DNA from: an uncultured Clostridium sp.
Lineage (GTDB): Bacteria; Bacillota; Clostridia; Lachnospirales; Lachnospiraceae
DNA length: 5,232 nt
Reading direction: 5' to 3'
Assembly (NCBI GenBank): GCA_958349075.1
Contig: CATWBR010000333.1
Location: forward strand, 1 to 5,232
Part shown: positions 1 to 5,184 of the stretch, in pieces
Layout of the letters: each line of letters begins with the position of its first letter
Position numbering within the stretch: position 1 is the first letter of the stretch
Made by a program: the position numbers and the translations under genes
Notes under the pieces: model-generated
The model's input: only the letters and a program-made list of their open reading frames with translations
What the model was told of the DNA's origin: nothing
Databases searched by the model: none

Positions 1-738
1 GCGTAATCCGGCCAGCAGGACAATGTGTACCGGATAAAACAGGTAAAAGAAATACTTTATGCGGAGTTTTCCTCTCTCCCCATTATAACAGGCGATCGGT
101 ATCAGGGAAAGCGCCGCCGCTCCGAATAAAGGCAGGGATTCCAGGGCCGCAAGGACGCCTGTTGTAATAAACCGTCTGGAACGCTGGTACCTCAGAAGAT
201 ACAAAACCGCAATAATCAAAACTCCAAAATAGCTGTAATCACACTTCAGCAGAAATGCGGCCACACAGGCAGCGGCGACCACAACGGCCTGCATCCCCTG
301 TCTTCCTTCATACTTTCTGAGAAAGCACATCATCACCACACCGATAAACAGCGTAAAATAGACGTTCTGGGCTCCCCAATAGACTGGAACGCAGGAAAAT
401 GCGGTATCAAAAGGAACTTCTGACAGAAATGCAAACAACAGCAGATTCCGTGCATATTTTCTCTCATCCCGTGTGTGAAGGAATCCCTCCACGAGAAGGA
501 AACAAAATATGGGAAATGCGATTCTGCCTATGAGCCGGAGCGCAAGATCAAACAGATACCAGCGCATGCCCTCTTCCGTCTCTAAAATCTCCATCATCCG
601 ATCAATATCATAAGCACAGAGAATCCCATTCTCAATGAGAGCCGCACCGATATGGTCGATCAGCATTGTAAAAATTGCTATGAATTTCAGTGCATTGCCG
701 GAGAGGCAAGCTGGGAAAAATCTCCGTTTTTCTGTCAT
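1..738 (-). CDS. TraX-family integral membrane protein, 3' end cut by window edge
   Basis: I translated this from the ATG at 738: the frame stays open for 246 codons to base 1 without a stop, so the C-terminus lies outside the window. The protein begins MTEKRRFFPACLSGNALKF and is strongly hydrophobic, with about seven or eight likely membrane segments. Family-typical stretches are LKFIAIFTMLIDHIG (17-31), GRIAFPIFCFLLVEGFLHTR (71-90), SEVPFDTAF (106-114), AQNVYFTLFIG (123-133) and KYFFYLFYPVHIVLLAG (228-244). The last is the usual end of TraX-family proteins, so probably only a few residues are missing. TraX of the F plasmid N-acetylates the pilin N-terminus; the substrate of Firmicute homologues is generally unknown. 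The gene starts 31 bp after the prepilin-like gene on the same strand with no terminator between, so I infer co-transcription. Its ribosome binding site is weak: AAGGA lies 14 nt before the ATG. No better start is visible, because the next in-frame ATG falls inside the first conserved membrane motif. Confidence 0.88.
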   Translation of the reverse strand, partial: MTEKRRFFPACLSGNALKFIAIFTMLIDHIGAALIENGILCAYDIDRMMEILETEEGMRWYLFDLALRLIGRIAFPIFCFLLVEGFLHTRDERKYARNLLLFAFLSEVPFDTAFSCVPVYWGAQNVYFTLFIGVVMMCFLRKYEGRQGMQAVVVAAACVAAFLLKCDYSYFGVLIIAVLYLLRYQRSRRFITTGVLAALESLPLFGAAALSLIPIACYNGERGKLRIKYFFYLFYPVHIVLLAGLR

Positions 739-769
739 GGGTTATGTCTCTATCCTTCACTTATCTGAT

Positions 770-1588
770 TTATTCGACAGGAATCCAGCCCTTATCGATT
801 GTGTTAGCCTTTACCGTATCCCAATCCTGATTCATGATTAAGATCGACTTTCCATCTGGTTCCCTATACCATGTCTTGCCATTAGGATCATAGATAAAAT
901 ATGCGGACCATTTATTTGCACCGGTATCATTAGAGCTGGGTCCGATATATGCAAAAACACTTTCCGGTGTTGTGTCTTCCACCGACCCACCCGATGTATT
1001 TTTGACATTGATGTATGGTTGGACATATAAATCCCCGGCATATTTAGAACCGGTAAACAGGCTTTTATCTGCCTTAGGCCACTCTCCGTTATAAACTTCT
1101 TTCAAAAGATATTGCCGTATTGTATCGTTTGTTATATGATAATCTTTCATTCCGGCCGCTGCGAACATCTTCTTTATTTCAGATAATGAATATTCGTCTG
1201 CAAATTTAAGGATCCTCTCATATACATCCTTACCCAACACCTCTTTCGGATCCGTGCTTTCCGCTTCGCCGTCCCCATGCACCCCGCAGTTTACTACAAA
1301 ATGCTCATCATCCAGATGTCTAATCGTGTATGTCCCCTTAGACGGACATTTCATACCACGTTTCACCATCATATCCAGCACATCCTCCGGCTTAATATCC
1401 GGATTATCGATCATTGCCACCTGATACTCCTGGAGCATGACGTCAATATTATTCAGACATGCCGCCTTTCTGGACTTCTCAATATATTTCATAAACTGAG
1501 GCGCCAAAAGCCCTGTCAGTATAATAAGAATTGCAATCGCAATAATCAATTCAATCAGGCTGAATCCCCTGTCTGTTTTCTTCTTCAT
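770..1588 (-). CDS. Type IV prepilin / type II secretion pseudopilin-like protein
   Basis: This 272-residue protein has a textbook class III signal: leader MKKKTDRG, cleavage expected between Gly8 and Phe9, Glu13 at mature position 5, then a hydrophobic helix (FSLIELIIAIAILIILTGLL, 9-28) leading into a polar helix up to about residue 57. A prepilin peptidase should cut and N-methylate it, after which the helix would pack into a pilus or pseudopilus core. Residues 81-105 hold CPSKGTYTI and, 20 residues after Cys81, CGVHG; this pattern is common in clostridial pilins and may be a disulfide or metal loop. Beyond that is a long unrecognised C-terminal region (about 115-272) with an aromatic-rich patch near 228-245. 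At 272 residues it is larger than most major pilins (about 130-180), suggesting a minor, tip or adhesive subunit. The start is supported by GGAGG 8 nt upstream. It has its own promoter and is followed by the TraX-family gene. No assembly ATPase or prepilin peptidase lies in the window. Confidence 0.9.
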   Translation of the reverse strand: MKKKTDRGFSLIELIIAIAILIILTGLLAPQFMKYIEKSRKAACLNNIDVMLQEYQVAMIDNPDIKPEDVLDMMVKRGMKCPSKGTYTIRHLDDEHFVVNCGVHGDGEAESTDPKEVLGKDVYERILKFADEYSLSEIKKMFAAAGMKDYHITNDTIRQYLLKEVYNGEWPKADKSLFTGSKYAGDLYVQPYINVKNTSGGSVEDTTPESVFAYIGPSSNDTGANKWSAYFIYDPNGKTWYREPDGKSILIMNQDWDTVKANTIDKGWIPVE

Positions 1589-1596
1589 CCTCTGTA

Positions 1597-1601
1597 CCTC
1601 C
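1597..1601 (-). promoter_or_regulatory. Ribosome binding site of the prepilin-like gene
   Basis: On the minus strand GGAGG is followed by 8 nt (TACAGAGG) and then the ATG at 1588. This fits well and supports the chosen start, which also gives a short positively charged prepilin leader. Confidence 0.8.
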
Positions 1602-1623
1602 GGTAATGACCGCTATCTACCCT

Positions 1624-1652
1624 ATCTTATCATGTTCTGCCTCAATATTCAA
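1624..1652 (-). promoter_or_regulatory. Sigma-A-type promoter of the prepilin-TraX operon
   Basis: Reading the minus strand, TTGAAT (1652-1647) is separated by exactly 17 nt from TAAGAT (1629-1624). The -10 box is preceded by TG one base upstream (TGATAAGAT), an extended -10 signature that can compensate for imperfect hexamers. Transcription would start near 1617, leaving a leader of about 29 nt that carries the GGAGG ribosome binding site. The -35 box lies inside the palindrome at 1642-1664, so a protein bound there would be expected to block this promoter. The match is by eye only. Confidence 0.55.
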
Positions 1653-1664
1653 ATTGAATATTGA
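1642..1664. promoter_or_regulatory. Perfect 23-bp palindrome, candidate operator over the -35 box
   Basis: The arms TCAATATTCAA (1642-1652) and TTGAATATTGA (1654-1664) are exact reverse complements around a single central A at 1653. The AT-rich 11+1+11 dyad overlaps the -35 hexamer of the promoter for the prepilin-like gene. It has no T-tract and lies upstream of the predicted transcription start, so it is more likely a DNA-level site for a dimeric repressor than an RNA hairpin. I do not recognise the half-site as a known clostridial consensus, and no regulator gene is present in the window. Confidence 0.6.
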
Positions 1665-1680
1665 CCTGCGGCCCCTTTTT

Positions 1681-1709
1681 ACAGCTCCATTGACAGCTCG
1701 GCTTACAGC
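1681..1709 (-). repeat. Three GCTGT motifs spaced 12 bp apart upstream of the promoter
   Basis: On the minus strand GCTGT begins at 1709, 1697 and 1685, exactly 12 nt apart. The second and third are longer matches (GAGCTGT, followed by CAATG or AAAAA). The first lies in a 5-bp hairpin (CGGCT, GTA, AGCCG; 1711-1699). The array ends 17 bp upstream of the palindrome and could be an activator site, but five-base motifs of this kind can recur by chance. Confidence 0.25.
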
Positions 1710-1732
1710 CGGACAACGGCAAAATGATTCAC

Positions 1733-1757
1733 GTAAACGGTTGGTGAACCGTCTTAC
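1733..1757. other. Short inverted repeat in the prepilin upstream region
   Basis: On the minus strand GTAAGACGGTT pairs with AACCGTTTAC across a CACC loop, giving 10 pairs with one bulged G. It sits between the lipoprotein-gene stem-loop and the prepilin promoter. It has no T-tract, so it does not look like a terminator; it may be a regulator site or part of the 3' structure of the lipoprotein transcript. Confidence 0.35.
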
Positions 1758-1763
1758 CGTTAT

Positions 1764-1808
1764 AACAGGCGGATAAGAGCCTGCACTGCATTTTCTTACC
1801 CGCCTGTT
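1764..1808 (-). terminator. 14-bp stem-loop just after the lipoprotein gene, possible terminator
   Basis: Minus-strand AACAGGCGGGTAAG (1808-1795) pairs with CTTATCCGCCTGTT (1777-1764) through 14 positions, one of them a G-U wobble, with a 17-nt loop. It starts 11 nt past the stop codon of the lipoprotein gene. This is a stable structure in the right place for a 3' end, but the sequence after it (ATAACGG) lacks a clear U-tract. It may therefore be a weak or factor-dependent terminator, or simply a 3' end stabiliser. Confidence 0.45.
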
Positions 1809-1819
1809 CATTCTAATCG

Positions 1820-2734
1820 TTATTCCACCCGAAACGTATAATCGGTGTTATAGGTTCTCACATACAGAATATCATCCTTTAAAATCAGATAATCCGCCTT
1901 GGATTTCAGAGGAAACTCGGCGATCACCTGTCCTGTGGCCAAATCCAACTGGTAGAGGTTATCCGGCTCTGCCGTAAATCCGTAGCCGCAAAGAAGGATA
2001 TCCCCCTTAATTACAAAGTTATGTGCATTGCTCACCAGGGGCCTGCTCTTCCATAAAAGTTTTCCCCGTTTCAGATCTACCGCAGCCACATAGGCATTAT
2101 GCGGGGAAGTTTCCGCATAGGTGAGATGTCCGATCGAGAAATACAGGATGTCATCCTTAACCTGTGCAAAACGGATCGTCTGCCGTACAATAAACGCATC
2201 GCTCTCCTTAAAATCGTCTGCGAACTGGTAATCTGAAAAATCAAGGATAAAGCTGTCACCGCTGTCCTTTTTCGTCACACGGATCAGGTAAGGTTCTCCT
2301 TCTTCTCCCGTGAGAATATCACAGCTGTAATCTCTCGTGTCTTCCACGTCTGCGGTGAGATTGTTTTTCTCAAACCACGCTTCGGTGTCCGTGATCTGGT
2401 TTGTCTCTTCCGTCAGTTTTACAAGCTTCAGAGGGGAAGCCACCGGCTCCGACGCCCCTAGGCTGTAGTAATCCCAGGACGGATTCTCCATACGTATCTC
2501 TCCGGACAGCATCGGCAATGTTTCAGAGGCGCCGCTCCCGTTTCCCGCCGTATTCGTTTCCGGTGTCTCCGTGCTCACTTCCCTGTCTCCGGTGCTTTTT
2601 TCCTCCGGCGCTTCCGCGCTGATATCCACCGCTGCAGCCACCATCCTGATGCCTGCCGCTTCCTTATGGCTGCCGCAGCCAGCCATCATAAGTCCTAATA
2701 TTACAAGCGCCGCACTCCCTGCTATCTGCCTCAT
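1820..2734 (-). CDS. Predicted lipoprotein with C-terminal PQQ-like beta-propeller repeats
   Basis: This 304-residue protein starts with a lipoprotein signal: Arg2, a hydrophobic core, and a lipobox MAGC ending at Cys20, the expected lipidation site for anchoring on the outer face of the membrane. Residues about 38-72 are a low-complexity Glu/Thr/Ser/Gly linker. The C-terminal third has propeller-like repeats: DDILYF (194-199), GDILLC (244-249) and DDILYV (287-292), and between them AAVDLKRGKLLW (217-228) and YQLDLATGQV (261-270), the 'D-x-x-x-G-x-x-x-W' style of PQQ/YVTN blades. This is too little for a full seven- or eight-blade propeller, so it may be a partial or divergent domain. No catalytic residues are apparent, and I do not recognise a named family. 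The ATG overlaps the stop of the upstream DUF1275 gene (ATGA), and AGGAG lies 7 nt before it (2742-2746). A role in extracytoplasmic binding or envelope stress sensing is speculation. Confidence 0.85.
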   Translation of the reverse strand: MRQIAGSAALVILGLMMAGCGSHKEAAGIRMVAAAVDISAEAPEEKSTGDREVSTETPETNTAGNGSGASETLPMLSGEIRMENPSWDYYSLGASEPVASPLKLVKLTEETNQITDTEAWFEKNNLTADVEDTRDYSCDILTGEEGEPYLIRVTKKDSGDSFILDFSDYQFADDFKESDAFIVRQTIRFAQVKDDILYFSIGHLTYAETSPHNAYVAAVDLKRGKLLWKSRPLVSNAHNFVIKGDILLCGYGFTAEPDNLYQLDLATGQVIAEFPLKSKADYLILKDDILYVRTYNTDYTFRVE

Positions 2735-3462
2735 CTCTTTTCTCCTCTACTGTCCGTCCGAATTGCTTTTTCCTCTATCTCACTTTTAATAAACATCATA
2801 ACAAATCCCGAGAACATCAGGGCCGCCGCAACCCAGATTGCCCGATTTCCCCACCTCATGGAAATGACGGCTCCGACCGCAGCTCCAATTGCAAAAATAC
2901 GAATAATAAAGTAATAGTGCTGCGCCTTACGTTTCAGTTCCGGATCCTTTGTAATATGGTACCGTCCCAGCATCTCCGTTGCACTGCGCATATTGCCGAT
3001 GCACATTGTCGTAGCACATGGGATTCCGCGGAATTTACGGAAGCTGTTGACCTGCATCGCACATGCAAAAGAAAGCAGGATATTGGCCGGAGTATCCATA
3101 CTTTGAGGAAGGAACCCTGCGATCAGAAGCAGCACAATCTCAATTAAAAGAACGATCTGCCTCCAGTGCAGCAGCCGGTGCTCCTTATACAGTTCATGAA
3201 TCCACTCCGTCACATAGACTCCCCCGATAAATGCAAGGAGAGGAAAAAGGTATCGGATCGCGCTTCCCCAGTTTCCCGTCGCCAGGTTCTGCCCCAGCAA
3301 TACAATATTTCCGGTCTGGGCATTCGCAAACACCTTCCCCCTGCAGTTATAGGAATATGCATCCTGGAATCCGCCCGCCAGGGTCAGTACCACGCCCAGT
3401 GCCAGAGATTCCGACATCTGCCATTTTCCGCTCCTTAGATGCCCTGTTATCCGTTCTGCCAT
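2731..3462 (-). CDS. DUF1275 / YoaK-like membrane protein
   Basis: This 243-residue protein has about six hydrophobic segments and the family hallmarks: GGFQDAYSYNCRGKVFANAQ followed by TGN (30-52), and CAMQVNSFRKFRG with TTMCIGNMRSATEML (134-165). These correspond to the 'GGxxDAxxY...FANxQTGN' and 'MQxxxF...TTxxxGN' blocks of DUF1275. Family members are small integral membrane proteins of unknown or poorly known function, sometimes proposed as transporters; nothing here fixes a substrate. The ATG at 3462 has AAGGA 8 nt upstream. An alternative start at Met16 (3417) has AAGGAG but 13 nt away, so I prefer the longer form, though the shorter one is possible. The stop overlaps the lipoprotein start by 4 bp, implying one mRNA and coupled translation. 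A candidate promoter lies at the end of the MATE gene just upstream. Confidence 0.9.
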   Translation of the reverse strand: MAERITGHLRSGKWQMSESLALGVVLTLAGGFQDAYSYNCRGKVFANAQTGNIVLLGQNLATGNWGSAIRYLFPLLAFIGGVYVTEWIHELYKEHRLLHWRQIVLLIEIVLLLIAGFLPQSMDTPANILLSFACAMQVNSFRKFRGIPCATTMCIGNMRSATEMLGRYHITKDPELKRKAQHYYFIIRIFAIGAAVGAVISMRWGNRAIWVAAALMFSGFVMMFIKSEIEEKAIRTDSRGEKR

Positions 3463-3510
3463 CCCGCTCTTCCTTTCGCCCTACGCCACTTTATCAGAAG
3501 CGTTTTCTTT

Positions 3511-3537
3511 GATGCCCGCAAAAAAACAGCAGCCATC
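3511..3537 (-). other. Weak stem-loop with a T-rich loop between the MATE and DUF1275 genes
   Basis: On the minus strand GATGGCTGC and GCGGGCATC can form eight pairs with one G-G mismatch and one wobble, around a loop containing seven Ts. The T-run is in the loop, not after the stem, so it is not a classic terminator. It lies in the predicted 5' leader of the DUF1275-lipoprotein operon. Confidence 0.2.
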
Positions 3538-3550
3538 TTCTTCCAGGCAA

Positions 3551-3579
3551 ATTATACCGTATTTTCGGCCTTATTTCCA
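3551..3579 (-). promoter_or_regulatory. Candidate promoter of the DUF1275-lipoprotein operon
   Basis: The minus strand has a perfect -10 hexamer TATAAT (3556-3551) with TGGAAA (3579-3574, four of six matches to TTGACA) 17 nt upstream. It overlaps the last codons and stop of the MATE gene. Transcription would begin near 3544 and give a leader of about 80 nt before the DUF1275 start. Read-through from the MATE gene is also possible, as I see no convincing terminator between the two genes. Confidence 0.45.
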
Positions 3580-4958
3580 CAGGAAATTTGACTTTTGCCG
3601 AACAGGGCACCCCTGCATTGAATCACTCCGCCCACAGAAAGCAGACAGGTGATAAATTCTGAAAGAGTGAATGAAAGCCACACGCCCTCCATGCCAAAAG
3701 CCATGGAAAGCAGCAGTACAAGAGGAATAATCACCGCACCTCCCCTTGTAACCGAGATGATAAAGGCCAGCTTGGGCCTCATTACGGCGCTAAGGAACGC
3801 AGCCGCCAAAATATTGATTCCGGCAAATAAAAATCCGGTAAAGTACAGCCGGATTCCGGTCTTTGCAATCGCTACCAGAGCCTGGTTCCCTTCACTGTTA
3901 AAGACACGGACGATTGGATCCGTAAACAGGCAGACAATCACATAAATCGCAGCCGCGAGAAAGACCGCCAGACCGACGGCATACCGCACCACCTGTGCCA
4001 GCATCTTTCCGTCTCCCCTGCCGTATCCGGTGCTCGCCAGCGGCTGGATTCCCTGTGCAATACCGGTGAACACGGCAATTACGACCAGTGCCAGATTGGC
4101 CACAATCCCATATGCCGCGACCCCCGTATTCCCAGCGAGATTCAGAATAACAAGGTTGAAGACAATCAGGACAATCCCAGAAGATACCTCGGTAATAAAT
4201 GACGACAGCCCTGGCATCAGGACGGCTCCGCTCCTTCTCAGTTCGGGGCGCACCGCCGCCGGATGGAACGTATTTTTCTTTTTTACAAAATGAAGTGACA
4301 GCACTCCCAGGCTCATCACGGGCGCCAGCCCGGTCGCAAATGCGGCGCCGAATATCCCCATGGACATCGGAAACATAAAAATATAATCCAGTATCACATT
4401 GCCTGCGCTTCCGGTCAGTATCGCCGCCATGGACAGGGCCGGATTCCTGTCGTTGCGGACAAATGCCAGAATCACATTATTCAGGATAAAACAGGGCGCA
4501 AAACACAGGATAACCTTCAGGTAGGTGCCCGTCATTTCAAGTGTCTCGCTGTTTGCCCCCAGCCTTATGGCAATGCTGTCGGCAAAGAACAGACCCAGGA
4601 ATGCAAAAAGCAGGCCTGCAAAAAGTCCCATCGCCGCCGTCCAGGTAAAGATGCGGTTAGCCTCTTCCTCCTCCCCCTGTGTCTTTAAGATGGCAAAACG
4701 TGTCGCCCCTCCAATGCCGAACATCAGTCCGGCGGCACTGATGATACTGTATACGGAAATTGCCAGATTCAGGGATGCAAGCCCCGCCGCCCCAAGTGCC
4801 TTGGAAACAAAAAAGGTATCGGCAAGTATGTAACAGGATAATCCTATCATTCCCATCACATTCAGGCTTACATACCGTGCAAACAGAGCCGGTACGCTCT
4901 CTCCCTCATTTCCGCCGCTCCGGCTCCTCTTATTTTTTTCTGCTTCTGTGTGAAACAT
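3552..4958 (-). CDS. MATE-family multidrug/cation efflux protein
   Basis: From the ATG at 4958 this encodes 468 residues, the normal size for the family, with about twelve membrane segments in two homologous halves (roughly 25-225 and 245-450). MATE proteins sit in the cytoplasmic membrane and export drugs or other cationic compounds by H+ or Na+ antiport. Recognisable blocks are ADTFFVSKALG (46-56), FVRNDRNPALSMA followed by GNVILDYIFMF (166-196), the half-two counterpart QGIQPLASTGYGRGD (302-316), and AAFLSAVMRPKLAF (386-399). The pattern resembles the MepA/DinF-like branch rather than NorM, but a subfamily and substrate cannot be set by eye. The frame stays open for another 24 codons upstream, but that stretch runs into the hairpin repeat and has no family resemblance, while AAGGAG lies 7 nt before 4958. 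No MarR- or MerR-type regulator is adjacent in the window. The upstream DNA is highly structured and could act as a regulatory leader. Confidence 0.93.
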   Translation of the reverse strand: MFHTEAEKNKRSRSGGNEGESVPALFARYVSLNVMGMIGLSCYILADTFFVSKALGAAGLASLNLAISVYSIISAAGLMFGIGGATRFAILKTQGEEEEANRIFTWTAAMGLFAGLLFAFLGLFFADSIAIRLGANSETLEMTGTYLKVILCFAPCFILNNVILAFVRNDRNPALSMAAILTGSAGNVILDYIFMFPMSMGIFGAAFATGLAPVMSLGVLSLHFVKKKNTFHPAAVRPELRRSGAVLMPGLSSFITEVSSGIVLIVFNLVILNLAGNTGVAAYGIVANLALVVIAVFTGIAQGIQPLASTGYGRGDGKMLAQVVRYAVGLAVFLAAAIYVIVCLFTDPIVRVFNSEGNQALVAIAKTGIRLYFTGFLFAGINILAAAFLSAVMRPKLAFIISVTRGGAVIIPLVLLLSMAFGMEGVWLSFTLSEFITCLLSVGGVIQCRGALFGKSQISCGNKAENTV

Positions 4959-4965
4959 GACTCTG

Positions 4966-4971
4966 CTCCTT
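4966..4971 (-). promoter_or_regulatory. Ribosome binding site that fixes the MATE start at 4958
   Basis: AAGGAG on the minus strand is followed by 7 nt (CAGAGTC) and the ATG at 4958. The upstream in-frame ATG at 5030 has no comparable site and lies within a hairpin arm. Confidence 0.8.
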
Positions 4972-5000
4972 CCCTGTACAGTAGTAACCAGTCTGCCCCG

Positions 5001-5057
5001 GCATCCTCCGCGAAGCGGTTCTAATATCATAGGACAAACTTTCCTATGATATTATAG
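5001..5057. repeat. Hairpin repeat, copy A, upstream of the MATE gene
   Basis: This is a 57-bp unit matching copy B at 50 of 57 positions. It holds a small GC-rich stem, CCGC-GAA-GCGG (5008-5018), followed by a 13-bp perfect stem: TAATATCATAGGA (5022-5034), loop CAAACTT, TCCTATGATATTA (5042-5054). The unit starts 43 bp upstream of the MATE start codon. Flanking AGTCTGCC (4990-4997) and GGCAGACT (5068-5075) are exact reverse complements and could close an outer stem around it. The minus strand reads a consensus TATAAT at 5056-5051, but with no matching -35 box. Confidence 0.75.
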
Positions 5058-5127
5058 AGGCTGCCTTGGCAGACTCCTGCGCCGGAGCGCGGCTGCTTCA
5101 GCGGCCACATACCTTTGCGCGCAGTGC
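5058..5127. other. GC-rich spacer with several small hairpins between the two repeats
   Basis: The spacer contains a run of short dyads: CTGCC-TT-GGCAG (5061-5072), CTCC...GGAG (about 5075-5087), GCTG-CTT-CAGC (about 5092-5102), and TGCGC-GCAGT-GCGCA (5116-5130, running into copy B). No open reading frame is credible. The segment ACTCCTGC...GGAG here recurs in the stem-loop beyond copy B, suggesting the duplicated unit is longer than the 57-bp core. Confidence 0.4.
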
Positions 5128-5184
5128 GCATCCTCCGCGGAGCGGTTTTAATTTCATAGGACGAACTTTCCTATGAAATTAAAA
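5128..5184. repeat. Hairpin repeat, copy B
   Basis: This is the second copy of the 57-bp unit, 127 bp from copy A. Stem one is CCGC-GGA-GCGG (5135-5145). Stem two is a perfect 16-bp inverted repeat, TTTTAATTTCATAGGA (5146-5161), loop CGAACTT, TCCTATGAAATTAAAA (5169-5184). Compared with copy A, one stem position changes from A to T on one side and from T to A on the other, so pairing is kept. It abuts directly the stem-loop at 5185-5232. Confidence 0.75.

Noticed and set aside
1617..1811. Open frame of 64 codons on the minus strand between the lipoprotein and prepilin genes
   Set aside because: It runs through the stem-loops, the palindrome and the promoter, has a poorly placed ribosome binding site, and an Arg-rich composition with no recognisable domain. 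The regulatory reading explains the region better.
3417..3462. Shorter DUF1275 protein starting at Met16
   Set aside because: It is possible, since AAGGAG is upstream, but the 13-nt spacing is long, while the first ATG has AAGGA at 8 nt. It is recorded as an alternative only.
3511..3537. Intrinsic terminator of the MATE gene
   Set aside because: The seven Ts are in the loop of the only possible stem, and the stem itself carries a mismatch, so the arrangement is wrong for a terminator.
635..4960. Several plus-strand open frames of 60-110 codons
   Set aside because: All lie opposite well-supported minus-strand genes, have no recognisable domains, and have the composition expected of antisense shadows.
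4959..5030. 24-codon N-terminal extension of the MATE protein
   Set aside because: It is translated from the hairpin repeat and its flank, has no family similarity, and lacks a ribosome binding site. The ATG at 4958 has AAGGAG at 7 nt.
5001..5184. CRISPR-like repeats
   Set aside because: There are only two copies, they are imperfect and longer than typical CRISPR repeats, the spacer is 70 bp with its own hairpins, and no cas gene is present.
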